A stretch of DNA of 36,839 nucleotides from Ruminococcus flavefaciens (GTDB taxonomy: Bacteria > Bacillota > Clostridia > Oscillospirales > Ruminococcaceae). Location of the stretch: positions 1 to 36,839 of the forward strand of contig JAMPAU010000014.1 of the NCBI GenBank assembly GCA_023667045.1. Direction: 5' to 3'. Made by a program: the position numbers and the translations under genes. How positions within the stretch are numbered: position 1 is the first letter of the stretch; every line of letters begins with the position of its first letter. The notes under the pieces were generated by a model. It was not told where the DNA came from. It worked only from the letters and a program-made list of their open reading frames with translations, and searched no databases. Shown here piece by piece: positions 16,275 to 24,698 of the stretch.

Positions 16275-16303
16275 ATTATAGCACATTCACTCAGGAATTG
16301 CAA
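16275..16303 (-). promoter_or_regulatory. Distal promoter upstream of pilC
   Basis: TTGCAA (16298-16303), 17 bp, TATAAT (16275-16280), with TG one base before the -10. It would make a transcript beginning near 16268, either a 270-nt leader of pilC or a separate small RNA. Confidence 0.6.
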
Positions 16304-16448
16304 TAATTTATATTGAATTTACAGCTTTTTTTATATAATTTTATTTAATTATCAATTATACAGAAATATTTTAACTTTAATTTGTGCAATGTAACGTCTG
16401 TATGCGTATTTCCGGACAGAGATTATACGTTTTTCACAAAAAATCATA

Positions 16449-17363
16449 TCATATCAGAGATTTATCGCCGTCGCTGGAAATATGTATATTATCAAAAATT
16501 GCTTTAAGTTCCTGCTCGTATATTTCCGGACTGCTTTCTGCCGGACTGTAATGTGTAAGCCACAAACGGTTTACTTCTGCCTTTACAGCTATTTCACAAG
16601 CGTCCTGCATAAGCATATGACCTTTTTCATTCATAGCCTGCTTTTTTGAAGTATCTCCATACATACCCTCGCATATTAGCAAGTCCGCACCATGCACAAA
16701 CCCTATTATTTCATTGACAGGCAGTGTGTCGGTAATATATGCTATATTCACAGGGGGACGCTGTTCTCTGGTAACGTCTGCCGGATAAAATTTTCTTCCG
16801 TCGTCAAGAGTTACGCCTGTACCACCGTGAAGTATTTTCCAGTACTTGACAGGTATTTCAAGTGCCTTTGCTTTTTCCGGCTCAAAGACAGGTTTCTTTG
16901 AAAGAGTAAGCTTATATCCCAGACAGTTAACGCTGTGTTCAAGCGGAATGGTAGAAATCATAAGCATAGGGTCAATTTTTTCTGCCGTAAAAGCTGTGGG
17001 GCTTTTGTCCGGCAGTATGTGAATAATCACCTCATAGGGCAGTACTCCGCATACAGATATAAGATTTTTAATCATTTCTTCGGCACTCTCCGGAATATAT
17101 ATATCCAGTGGCTGAGTACGTGAACAGTTTCCTATGGACAAAAGCAGTCCCGGCAGACCTGTTATGTGGTCGGCGTGGCTGTGCGTGATGAGGATAGTCT
17201 CTATACGGCTCATTTTAAGACCATGCTTTGCAATTGCCACCTGTGTACCCTCTCCGCAGTCTATCAGAACGGCTTTTCCGTTGTACTCTGCATACAGACT
17301 TGTAAGAAATCTGTTTTTCAGCGGGAGCATACCGCCAGTACCTAAAAGACATATTTCAGGCAT
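16449..17363 (-). CDS. rnz: Ribonuclease Z
   Basis: Metallo-beta-lactamase-fold endonuclease that trims tRNA 3' trailers. 304 residues. The zinc site HSHADH lies at about 61-66 after DCGEGTQ. LEHSVNCLGYKL carries a later His with the GY pair specific to RNase Z; AYITDT and WLTHYSP hold the remaining metal ligands. The expected central arm is present. GGAG precedes the ATG at 17363. It is a single gene with its own promoter. It is RNase Z rather than another hydrolase because of the GCGxxGT-like start and the HS..GY block. Confidence 0.93.
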   Translation of the reverse strand: MPEICLLGTGGMLPLKNRFLTSLYAEYNGKAVLIDCGEGTQVAIAKHGLKMSRIETILITHSHADHITGLPGLLLSIGNCSRTQPLDIYIPESAEEMIKNLISVCGVLPYEVIIHILPDKSPTAFTAEKIDPMLMISTIPLEHSVNCLGYKLTLSKKPVFEPEKAKALEIPVKYWKILHGGTGVTLDDGRKFYPADVTREQRPPVNIAYITDTLPVNEIIGFVHGADLLICEGMYGDTSKKQAMNEKGHMLMQDACEIAVKAEVNRLWLTHYSPAESSPEIYEQELKAIFDNIHISSDGDKSLI

Positions 17364-17403
17364 ATCAATTATCTCCTTTCAGTAAAAAAAATCATACTTA
17401 TAG

Positions 17404-17432
17404 ATTATAACATATTTATTAATAAACAGCAA
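17404..17432 (-). promoter_or_regulatory. Promoter of rnz
   Basis: TTGCTG (17427-17432), 17 bp, TATAAT (17404-17409) on the minus strand with TG one base before the -10, about 40 bases from the rnz start. Confidence 0.65.
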
Positions 17433-17491
17433 TTGGAAATATACTCATATTTTATAAATATATTCAAGGATAAACTATAACTTAAACACAA

Positions 17492-17519
17492 AACAAAAAC
17501 GACTGCTGAAAAACAGTCG
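17492..17519 (-). terminator. Terminator after the CAP-dockerin gene
   Basis: CGACTG/CAGTCG hairpin (17500-17519, 8-nt loop) followed on the minus strand by TTTTTGTTTT. It stops the transcript of the gene at 17556-18326 before rnz. Confidence 0.78.
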
Positions 17520-17555
17520 CTTTTATATATGAACACACTTTTAATTGTCTTATTA

Positions 17556-18326
17556 TCAGAAAATACTTACAGGAAGCTCATTTATTTCCCCGAGAATATA
17601 CTTTTTAAGATAAGCAGCGTCGGAGTATGTTATTGCTCCGTCTTTAAGCATATCAGCACTTTCTATCTGTAAAGGATTGAATGTAATTTCCTTAGCAAGA
17701 TACTGGTTAATCATTACATAATCAAATGAATCAATAACGCCGTCGCCGTTAAGGTCGCCATATGATTTAGGAACTATAGAATATTTATCGGGATAATACT
17801 GACCCGGCAGGGATTCAACATCGTCCCATACTTCAATAAACATCTGCTCCCAGTACCAACCATATAGACTATTTGGCTCATAGGCAACGCCCACTCCCAT
17901 ATGAGTGACATTTGGGTTCATAATAGCAGACCAGTGCTTAGGTGATTCTTTCCACTGATTGAATGTACCCTCAACAGTACTCATGCCGGCTGCTATATTT
18001 TCATAAGCTCTTTCCCACGGAATAAGATTTTCGTCAACCAAATCAATGAATGAAGTACCGTCAATACGCTGGTGACTGAATTCAACTATACATTCTCTTG
18101 CACGTACATAAGACATATCACAGAGATAAGGCACGGCATATATAGGGTTAAGACCCTCAGCCACTCTTGCCTCATTTACAAGCACAATCATCTGCTCTGC
18201 CATTTCTTTGAAATCCGGCTCGTCGCTTCCCGATGTTTTCATAGGGAAACACATACACAATGAAGTTGTTATCATTGCCATAAATACAGATATTATTCTC
18301 ATAGTATAATTCAATTTAGTTTTCAT
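17556..18326 (-). CDS. Secreted CAP-domain protein with C-terminal type I dockerin
   Basis: 256 residues. A signal peptide (about 1-28) precedes a CAP/SCP domain at about 40-175: LVNEARVAEGLN, EFSHQR, ENIAAG, the SPKHWSAIMNP block and WYWEQMF, with the typical His/Glu sites retained. A dockerin follows: GDLNGDGVIDSFDYVMINQYL is a full Ca-binding repeat, while the second (ADMLKDGAITYSDAAYL) lacks the usual Asn/Asp at its third position. Dockerins attach proteins to cohesins, so it is probably displayed on a scaffoldin. The biochemical role of bacterial CAP proteins is uncertain. GGAGGTGAT precedes the ATG. Monocistronic, with terminators on both sides. Confidence 0.9.
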   Translation of the reverse strand: MKTKLNYTMRIISVFMAMITTSLCMCFPMKTSGSDEPDFKEMAEQMIVLVNEARVAEGLNPIYAVPYLCDMSYVRARECIVEFSHQRIDGTSFIDLVDENLIPWERAYENIAAGMSTVEGTFNQWKESPKHWSAIMNPNVTHMGVGVAYEPNSLYGWYWEQMFIEVWDDVESLPGQYYPDKYSIVPKSYGDLNGDGVIDSFDYVMINQYLAKEITFNPLQIESADMLKDGAITYSDAAYLKKYILGEINELPVSIF

Positions 18327-18362
18327 ACAATCACCTCCGGATTAAGTTTCTTAATCTGAATA

Positions 18363-18393
18363 TATAATACCATATTTTTTCAAGGGTTTAAAG
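18363..18393 (-). promoter_or_regulatory. Possible promoter of the CAP-dockerin gene
   Basis: TTTAAA, 17 bp, TATTAT on the minus strand within about 18363-18393, with a TG before the -10. The -35 is weak. The rest of the 18327-18540 gap shows no gene. Confidence 0.4.
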
Positions 18394-18540
18394 CCTTTTT
18401 TGTGGATTTGTGAAAATTAACCAATAAAGTTCTGCATTTTGCACAAATAAGTCATTTACTCAAAGTATAATATTTTTGATTTATCCGTTTTCTTATATGA
18501 TATGCCGAAAAATCCGCTTAAATTACGTCTCAAAAATAAA

Positions 18541-18577
18541 AAACCGGACAGCTCTTTACTAAAAAAACTGTCCGGAT
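18541..18577 (-). terminator. Terminator after the acyl-CoA synthetase gene
   Basis: AATCCGGACAG paired with CTGTCCGGTTT around an A/T-rich loop of about 13 nt, then a run of T on the minus strand; it lies just after the stop codon at 18585. Confidence 0.85.
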
Positions 18578-18584
18578 TTATTTA

Positions 18585-20891
18585 TTATCCCTTTAATTCA
18601 ACACGTCTTATCTTACCGCTTATAGTCTTAGGGAGTTCGTCTCTGAATTCAACTATTCTCGGATATTTATAAGGTGCTGTATGTTTCTTTACATAGTCTT
18701 GGATTTCCTTTTTAAGTTCGTCCGTACCTACAGTACCCTTTGTAAGAACGATTGAAGCCTTTACTACTTGACCTCTTACTGGGTCGGGGGCGGCACTTAC
18801 ACCGCATTCAAGAACGTACGGCAGTTCCATGATAACGCTTTCTATTTCAAAAGGTCCTATTCTGTAACCGGAAGACTTGATAACATCATCAACACGTCCG
18901 ACGTACCAGAAATAACCGTCCTCGTCACGCCATGCTGTATCACCTGTATGATACATACCGTCATACCAGACTTCTTTTGTTTTTTCTTCGTCACGGTAGT
19001 ATTCCATGAAAAGACCGCATGGGATTTCCTTGTCAACTCTTATGACGATTTCGCCTGTTTCGCCGGTCTTAACGCTGTTTCCGTCGGGGTCAACAATATC
19101 TATATCATAAAGAACGCTCGGCTTGCCCATTGAACCGGGTTTAGCGGTCATGCCGACAAAGTTTCCGATAGCAAGGGTTGTTTCAGTCTGTCCGAATCCC
19201 TCCATGAGCTTAACGCCGGTAGCCTTTAAGAACTGGTTATACACTTCCGGATTGAGAGCCTCTCCGGCAACTGTAGCGTACTTTATAGATGAAAGGTCGA
19301 ATTTTGACAAATCCTCTTTAATAAAGAAACGATACATTGTAGGCGGTGCACAGAAAGTAGTAATATTGTACTTCTTGAACATCGGGAGAATCTTGTTAGC
19401 GTCGAAACGGTTGAAGTCGTAAACGAAAACGCAGGTCTCGCTCATCCACTGACCATAGAGTTTGCCCCAGAGAGCCTTGCCCCAACCTGTATCGGAAATA
19501 GTAAAGTGAATGCCGTTGGGGTCTACATTGTGCCAGTAGCGTGCGGTAATGAAATGACCGAGGGCGTACTTGTGGCTGTGCATAGCGATTTTCGGATAGC
19601 CTGTAGTTCCGGAAGTAAAGAACATAAGCATAGGTTCGCTTCCGCATGAAAGAAGTTCGGGGTCTGTAGGTCTGTCGAATACATCACTAAAACTATACAT
19701 TTCCTTGTCGAAAGAATCCCAGCCGTCACGCTCGCCGTTAGCGATTATGGTTTTTATGTTCATTCCGCATTCTTCTATAGCAAGCTCAACCTGATGTGCA
19801 ACGTCTCCCTCGCCTGTGCAGACAATAGCCTTAACGTCGGCAGCCTTGAAACGATACGTAAAATCATGCTGTACAAGCTGATTTGTTGCCGGAATAACTA
19901 TAGCACCTATTTTATGGAGTGCGATTATTGAAAACCAGAACTGATAGTGTCTTTTCAGAACAAGCATTACAGTATCGCCTTTTTTGATTCCTTTTGAAAG
20001 GAAATAATTAGCTGTCATATTGGAATACTTTTTCATTTCGGCAAACGTGAATCTTTTTTCCTCCATGCTGTCCGAAACGTATACAAGAGCTGTCTTGTCG
20101 GGAGTTTTTTCAGCGAGTTTGTCAACTATATCAAATCCGAAATTGAAAGTCTCCTCATTCATGAAGCTTATCTTGCTTAAAGCACCGTTTTCGTCAGTTT
20201 CGGTCTTAACGAACTTATCAATAACAGGATTTTCAACGTTTGCGAGGTCGAAGTTAGTAACACCGGGGAGTATAACGGGTTCAAGGTTCTGTAAAGCACT
20301 GTGTGGCTGATTTACACCGAAAACAACAGCATAGAACTTGCAGTCTTTACCGCCCACTGCCCATTCGTCATGTGGTTCACCGCTGTCGTAATATATAGAG
20401 TCGCCCTCATTTAAGATTTCCTCATGGTCGCCGATTCTCACTTTAAGCTGACCGCTTACTACTATGTCAAGCTCCTGACCCTCATGTGTATGTGGGTGTG
20501 GCACACGGAACTGCTCATCAACATACGGAATAGTAACCATAAAAGGCTCGCCTATCTTGTTTCTGAACTTTGGTGCAAGTCGCATATAGCTCATACCCTT
20601 ACGGCGTGCAATCGGGAGACCGCCCCCCTTGCGTGTTATATCATAGCTGTAGATTTTCGGGCTTTCGCCTTCCATAAGGTCTGTAATTTCAACGCCTGTA
20701 GCGTTGGCGAATTTATAGATAAAAGTAAAGCTGAAGTCCTTAGCACCGCCCTCGTATGCAAGGTACTCATAAACGGAAACACCTGTTTTTTCAGCCATTT
20801 CTTCAGAAGTCAGACCTACTGACTCACGAACGGCTCTAATTCGTTCAGCTACCTCTCTTATCTTAAATTCGGGATTCATTGAACTGCTCAC
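18585..20891 (-). CDS. XRE-cupin regulator fused to an acyl-CoA synthetase
   Basis: 768 residues from a GTG at 20891 (AAAGGAG about 10 bases upstream; the ATG at 20921 has no site). Residues 10-65 form an XRE-type helix-turn-helix (LTSEEMAEKTGVSVYEY). A cupin follows (HPHTHEGQELDIVVSG, then GEPHDEW). From about 235 onward it is an adenylate-forming enzyme: FFTSGTTGYPK phosphate loop, GFGQTET, YHTGD, GRVDDVIKSSGYRIGP, and PKTISGKIRR with the C-terminal catalytic Lys. It resembles medium-chain or acetyl-CoA synthetases that activate carboxylic acids with ATP and CoA. The fused regulator could sense the acid and act on its own gene. The substrate is not readable from the sequence. Confidence 0.9.
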   Translation of the reverse strand: MSSSMNPEFKIREVAERIRAVRESVGLTSEEMAEKTGVSVYEYLAYEGGAKDFSFTFIYKFANATGVEITDLMEGESPKIYSYDITRKGGGLPIARRKGMSYMRLAPKFRNKIGEPFMVTIPYVDEQFRVPHPHTHEGQELDIVVSGQLKVRIGDHEEILNEGDSIYYDSGEPHDEWAVGGKDCKFYAVVFGVNQPHSALQNLEPVILPGVTNFDLANVENPVIDKFVKTETDENGALSKISFMNEETFNFGFDIVDKLAEKTPDKTALVYVSDSMEEKRFTFAEMKKYSNMTANYFLSKGIKKGDTVMLVLKRHYQFWFSIIALHKIGAIVIPATNQLVQHDFTYRFKAADVKAIVCTGEGDVAHQVELAIEECGMNIKTIIANGERDGWDSFDKEMYSFSDVFDRPTDPELLSCGSEPMLMFFTSGTTGYPKIAMHSHKYALGHFITARYWHNVDPNGIHFTISDTGWGKALWGKLYGQWMSETCVFVYDFNRFDANKILPMFKKYNITTFCAPPTMYRFFIKEDLSKFDLSSIKYATVAGEALNPEVYNQFLKATGVKLMEGFGQTETTLAIGNFVGMTAKPGSMGKPSVLYDIDIVDPDGNSVKTGETGEIVIRVDKEIPCGLFMEYYRDEEKTKEVWYDGMYHTGDTAWRDEDGYFWYVGRVDDVIKSSGYRIGPFEIESVIMELPYVLECGVSAAPDPVRGQVVKASIVLTKGTVGTDELKKEIQDYVKKHTAPYKYPRIVEFRDELPKTISGKIRRVELKG

Positions 20892-20934
20892 AGTTAGCCT
20901 GCTCCTTTCTTTTGAAATCATTCATTTTAAAATA

Positions 20935-20954
20935 CGTGTTTCAAGACAAAAACA
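20935..20954. promoter_or_regulatory. Candidate operator dyad upstream of the XRE-cupin-synthetase gene
   Basis: GTGTTT and AAACAC arms with an 8-bp centre lie between the -10 and the start codon. The position just downstream of transcription start would suit an autorepressor carrying the fused XRE domain. There is only one copy, so the support is weak. Confidence 0.3.
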
Positions 20955-20962
20955 CTTAATAA

Positions 20963-20991
20963 AGTATATCACTAATTTCATAATTTGTCAA
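20963..20991 (-). promoter_or_regulatory. Promoter of the XRE-cupin-synthetase gene
   Basis: TTGACA (20986-20991), 17 bp, TATACT (20963-20968) on the minus strand, with TG before the -10 and the TTATGAA spacer element also found at three prepilin promoters. Confidence 0.8.
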
Positions 20992-21029
20992 GAGATTTTG
21001 TGCAAATTTAACTGATAAAGTTTTTTCAA

Positions 21030-22847
21030 TCAGATTAATTTTATTTTATAGCGTTTCAGCCAGTAATCAAGCTGAATGAAAAAAGCTATAGTCTGAGGGA
21101 GATTCATTAACTGTCCGTACCACTGCACATGGTCTTCATGACGGACGAGCCTTTCAAGCTCCTCATGCTTTACTATTTCAAAGAGAATGCTGTCTTTTTC
21201 GTCAAGGATTAATTTTAGCTTTTCCGTTACAGCGTCAAGGAATGCCGGATTATGTGTTTTCGGGTACGGGGACTTCTTACGCCATAATACTTTATCTGGA
21301 AGCCATTCTTTCATAGCCTCACGGAGCAGACCCTTTTCACGTCCTTGATAATCCTTGTATTCCCACGACACATTATATAAATACTCTGCTATCCTGTAAT
21401 CACAGAAAGGCACACGTACTTCCAGTCCGCTGTACATACTCATGCGGTCTTTTCTGTCAAGGAGATTCTGCATGAACCAGTCAAAATTAAGCTGTGTCAT
21501 TTCACGCATACGGTATTCAAGCGGACTGTCAGACGGCAGTTTCATGGCATAATCTGCTGTATTGCGGTAGGCACTGTAGACGTATTCTTCAGCGTTTATT
21601 TTTTCCGCATAGTAGTCCGCAATGAAATTCTTCCGGTATGCTGTACTCTGAGCCCATGGAAAACCGTCCGTCTCTCTTATGTCCTTGTCTCTGTACCAAG
21701 GATAACCGCCGAAAATCTCGTCTGCACACTCTCCGGACAATGCAACAGTACCATGTTTTTTTATTTCACGGCAGAATATAAGCATTGAAGCGTCAACGTC
21801 TGCCATACCTGGAAGTCCACGTGCATCTGTAGCGTCGTACAGAGCGTTGACGAGTTCCGGCGTATCAACTACTGTCCAGTGATGATTAGTGCCAAGATAT
21901 TCAACCATACATTGAATATATTCGGGGTCGCTGTTTGGCTGAAAATGGCTTTTCTGAAAATACTTGTCATTGTCACGGTAGTCAATTGAAAAAGTATCAA
22001 GAATCTTGCCGTGCTTTTTCATTTCGGCACTCGCAACCGAAGATATTAAACTTGAATCAAGTCCGCCCGAAAGAAAAGTACAGACAGGTACGTCCGAAAC
22101 AAGCTGACGGCGTATAGAATCAATCACAAGCTCCCTGACGTGTTCTGTAGTCTGTTCAAAAGTTTCATTGAGTTCATAGGCTTTAAGTCGCCAGTATTCG
22201 TGGAGTTTAAGTCCGTCCGCCGTGTAGTAACCGCACCAGCCGGCTTTAACTTCCTTGATTCCCCTTATAACTCCGCATGAGGCAGTCCGTCCCGGTAACA
22301 TGAGAATCAATTCTGCTATTCCCTGCTCATCTATTTCATGAGGCACGTCGGGGTGCTGAAGCAGTGCCGGTATTTCCGAGGAAAAAATAAGCTTGCTGTC
22401 ATTCATGTAGTAGAAAAGCGGTTTAACGCCTATACGGTCACGTGCAAGGAAAAGACTGTGCTTGTTTTCGTCATATACCGCAAAGGCAAAAATACCATTG
22501 AATTTATCAAGGCATTTTTCGCCCCATTTTATGAAACTTTTCAGCACAACTTCCGTATCGGAATGAGTATCAAATTCAAAATCCTTTTCAAGTTCACGGC
22601 GGATTTCGTCTGTGTTGTAGAGTTCGCCGTTGTATACTATGGTGTATTTTCCGTATGACATGGGCTGTCTGCCGTTCTGAACATCTATAACGGCAAGTCT
22701 TGTATGGATAAGAGCCGATTCCTTTGTAAGTACAATTCCTCTCTGGTCAGGACCTCTTCTCAAGAGTGCGTGCTGGATATTTTCATAGATTTTCATATCT
22801 TCACGCATATCTTCCTTAAAGCTGATAGCTCCGGCAATTCCGCACAT
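21030..22847 (-). CDS. asnB: Asparagine synthetase (glutamine-hydrolysing)
   Basis: Makes asparagine from aspartate with ATP and glutamine as nitrogen donor. 605 residues from the ATG at 22847; GGAGG lies upstream and this start exposes Cys2 (MCGIAG) as glutaminase nucleophile, which fixes the start. An upstream extension to 22973 has no support. The glutaminase domain covers about 2-200 (RRGPDQRG, YNGELYN, DTEV). The synthetase domain carries the SGGLDSS pyrophosphate loop at about 258-264 and GECADEIFGGYPWY later. It appears monocistronic. Only a weak hairpin (CTGAT/ATCAG) follows the stop. Confidence 0.93.
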   Translation of the reverse strand: MCGIAGAISFKEDMREDMKIYENIQHALLRRGPDQRGIVLTKESALIHTRLAVIDVQNGRQPMSYGKYTIVYNGELYNTDEIRRELEKDFEFDTHSDTEVVLKSFIKWGEKCLDKFNGIFAFAVYDENKHSLFLARDRIGVKPLFYYMNDSKLIFSSEIPALLQHPDVPHEIDEQGIAELILMLPGRTASCGVIRGIKEVKAGWCGYYTADGLKLHEYWRLKAYELNETFEQTTEHVRELVIDSIRRQLVSDVPVCTFLSGGLDSSLISSVASAEMKKHGKILDTFSIDYRDNDKYFQKSHFQPNSDPEYIQCMVEYLGTNHHWTVVDTPELVNALYDATDARGLPGMADVDASMLIFCREIKKHGTVALSGECADEIFGGYPWYRDKDIRETDGFPWAQSTAYRKNFIADYYAEKINAEEYVYSAYRNTADYAMKLPSDSPLEYRMREMTQLNFDWFMQNLLDRKDRMSMYSGLEVRVPFCDYRIAEYLYNVSWEYKDYQGREKGLLREAMKEWLPDKVLWRKKSPYPKTHNPAFLDAVTEKLKLILDEKDSILFEIVKHEELERLVRHEDHVQWYGQLMNLPQTIAFFIQLDYWLKRYKIKLI

Positions 22848-22954
22848 AAAAAAACAACCTCCTTTTGTGGTTTGTATTATTATATGCGGTACAACGTTTA
22901 TATGATACAAAAAATTCAAAATTCGGCATAAAGTCCTAAATACTGATTTAAAAA

Positions 22955-22981
22955 AATCCCCCTTGACATTCAAGGAGGATT
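22955..22981 (-). terminator. Terminator of the nadB-nadC unit
   Basis: Twelve-pair hairpin, AATCCTCCTTGA with TCAAGGGGGATT and a 3-nt loop, directly followed by TTTTTT on the minus strand, just past the small zinc-ribbon gene. Confidence 0.9.
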
Positions 22982-22988
22982 ATATAAA

Positions 22989-23219
22989 TCATCTGTGAGT
23001 ATTTTGTTCAGAACACCAGCCTTTTTTATTGCAGTGCGGACATTTTAACATATACTCATTATCATAGTGTACAGTTATAAGCACCTCTGAGGGGTCTATC
23101 GTAAATTCCTTTGAACAATAATTACATCTGAAACTGTTTCCGGCTATTCTTCTGCACATAAAGAATATCACCATAATCATAAATATCAGCGGAATACAAG
23201 TAATTAAAATCCATACCAT
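22989..23219 (-). CDS. Small membrane protein with zinc-ribbon-like Cys4
   Basis: 76 residues. A hydrophobic N-terminal helix (about 2-23) is followed by FRCNYCSKEF and, about 25 residues later, LKCPHCNKKGWC. The two CxxC pairs fit a rubredoxin-like zinc ribbon on the cytoplasmic side. GAGG lies 8 bases before the ATG at 23219; the GTG at 23228 overlaps this site. It is the last gene of the nadB unit, 27 bases after nadC. I do not recognise a named family. The function is unknown; membrane-bound regulatory or scaffold roles are possible. Confidence 0.68.
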   Translation of the reverse strand: MVWILITCIPLIFMIMVIFFMCRRIAGNSFRCNYCSKEFTIDPSEVLITVHYDNEYMLKCPHCNKKGWCSEQNTHR

Positions 23220-23246
23220 ACAGAACACCTCACTTAAAAATAATAA

Positions 23247-24086
23247 TTATTTGTTTATTTTCATTGAGATGTCAAAGCATTTTACGGAGTGTGTCAAAGC
23301 ACCGAGTGAAATTATGTTAACGCCTGTTTCAGCTACAGAACGAATATTATCGGCGGTTACATTTCCGGAAGCCTCCAGTAATGCACGACCGTCTGTAATC
23401 TCAACGGCTTTTTTCATATCGTCATTTGACATATTGTCAAGCATGATTATTTCAACCTTATTGTCAAGTGCTTCCCTGAGTTCGTCAAGGGTGCGGACTT
23501 CAACTTCAATCTTTACTGTATGACCGATTTTTTCACGGAGTGCAGTTACAGCCGGAGTTATACCGCCGTATGCGTCAATGTGATTGTCTTTCAGCATAGC
23601 ACAATCAGAAAGATTGAATCTGTGATTTTTACCTCCTCCCACTGTAACGGCATACTTCTGTAATGCACGCAGTCCGGGGAGTGTTTTTCTTGTATCGGTA
23701 ACAGAGGCTCTTGTACCGGCTACCAGTTCAACACACTTGTTTGTAGCTGTGGCAATTCCGGACATATGCTGTAAAAGATTAAGTGCGGTTCTCTCGCCCT
23801 TTAAGAGTGTAAGAGTACTGCCTTCAAGAGTAGCTATAACGTCGCCCTTGTTTACCTTTGTGCCGTCTTTCATGAGTATCTTGAAATCAACGTCACCGCC
23901 GGCGAGTTCAAAGACACGTTTAGCGACTTCTATTCCGCACACAACGCCTGTATCCTTTGCGACATAATAGGCAGAGCTTTTGTGTTCTTCCGGAATAAGA
24001 TTATCTGCCGCAGCGTCGATATAGTTTATATCTTCCATAAGGGCAGTTGTTATGATATTGTCAACATAGCACTGTAATAATTTCAT
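23247..24086 (-). CDS. nadC: Nicotinate-nucleotide pyrophosphorylase (quinolinate phosphoribosyltransferase)
   Basis: Converts quinolinate and PRPP to nicotinate mononucleotide, carbon dioxide and pyrophosphate in de novo NAD synthesis. 279 residues, the normal length. Typical blocks: ERTALNLLQHMSGIAT, TRKTLPGLRALQKYAV, GGGKNHRFNLSD, MLKDNHI and IMLDNMS, plus EASGNV in the C-terminal barrel. GGAAG precedes the ATG. It follows the VanY-like gene by 20 bases and is in one unit with nadB. Confidence 0.96.
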   Translation of the reverse strand: MKLLQCYVDNIITTALMEDINYIDAAADNLIPEEHKSSAYYVAKDTGVVCGIEVAKRVFELAGGDVDFKILMKDGTKVNKGDVIATLEGSTLTLLKGERTALNLLQHMSGIATATNKCVELVAGTRASVTDTRKTLPGLRALQKYAVTVGGGKNHRFNLSDCAMLKDNHIDAYGGITPAVTALREKIGHTVKIEVEVRTLDELREALDNKVEIIMLDNMSNDDMKKAVEITDGRALLEASGNVTADNIRSVAETGVNIISLGALTHSVKCFDISMKINK

Positions 24087-24106
24087 TTTTTTCTTCCTTT
24101 CGTATT

Positions 24107-24643
24107 TTATCTGTATACAGAGTCAATGCCTAAGTATTCCTCCAGTGTAAGTCCCGAACAGTATACTTTTCTTGCCGTTTCCCTGCCGAGATAACGCACG
24201 TGCCAAGGCTCGTATTTGTAGCCTGTAATATGCTGTTTGTCTTTCGGGTAGCGTATTATAAAACCATACTTCCATGAGTTTTCCGCAAGCCATAAAGCCT
24301 CCGGAGTGCCGTCAAAGGAATCGTCAGCGCAGTTAACGTCAATAGCCATGCCTGTCTGGTGTTCGGAATGTCCGGCACGTGCTGAAAAAGTATCAGCCGT
24401 TTCCTGACCGTATGCAGAAACATAATTATTATATAATGTATTCTGATAGTCATATGAACGGAATCCCGAATACACACACAGACATATGCCGTCTTTATTG
24501 GCACAACATGACATCTTCCGGAATGCCCTCAGCGTATCGGCAGTCAGACCATTAGGGTTATATTCTTCCGGCAACGGATAACTTTTATTCACAACAAGAA
24601 TATTATTTACATAAGTAACGCCGTTTATATTACACAAACGCAT
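24107..24643 (-). CDS. VanY-type D-alanyl-D-alanine carboxypeptidase-like protein (M15B), no export signal
   Basis: 178 residues from the ATG at 24643, chosen because GAGGTGAT lies 8 bases upstream. M15B motifs are intact: SEHQTGMAIDV (zinc ligands His95 and Asp102) and YEPWHVRYLG (catalytic Glu145, zinc ligand His148); SGFRSYDYQ is also typical. The family trims the terminal D-Ala from peptidoglycan stems outside the cell, yet this protein starts straight in the catalytic domain (RLCNINGVTYVNN), and the upstream in-frame codons add no hydrophobic segment. It may be cytoplasmic or exported another way. It sits between nadB and nadC, an odd place for a wall enzyme. Confidence 0.85.
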   Translation of the reverse strand: MRLCNINGVTYVNNILVVNKSYPLPEEYNPNGLTADTLRAFRKMSCCANKDGICLCVYSGFRSYDYQNTLYNNYVSAYGQETADTFSARAGHSEHQTGMAIDVNCADDSFDGTPEALWLAENSWKYGFIIRYPKDKQHITGYKYEPWHVRYLGRETARKVYCSGLTLEEYLGIDSVYR

Positions 24644-24698
24644 ACACATCACCTCATATATTATTATATTAATGACATTATATGCGTTATGATATTTT

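Larger units (their letters stand above)
16001..16448. other. 448-bp intergenic region with two minus-strand promoters and an unexplained ~200-bp leader
   Basis: Two promoters face pilC (16062-16090 and 16275-16303). Between them is A+T-rich sequence with a possible 16-codon frame at 16245-16195 (starts MPVSTSCF, ends LPLC), preceded by GAGGTGA at an unusually short spacing. Around 16141-16157 there is a weak 6-bp hairpin ACTTTT/AAAAGT without a T tract. From 16304 to 16448, the tail downstream of rnz, I see no clear gene or terminator. Confidence 0.5.
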
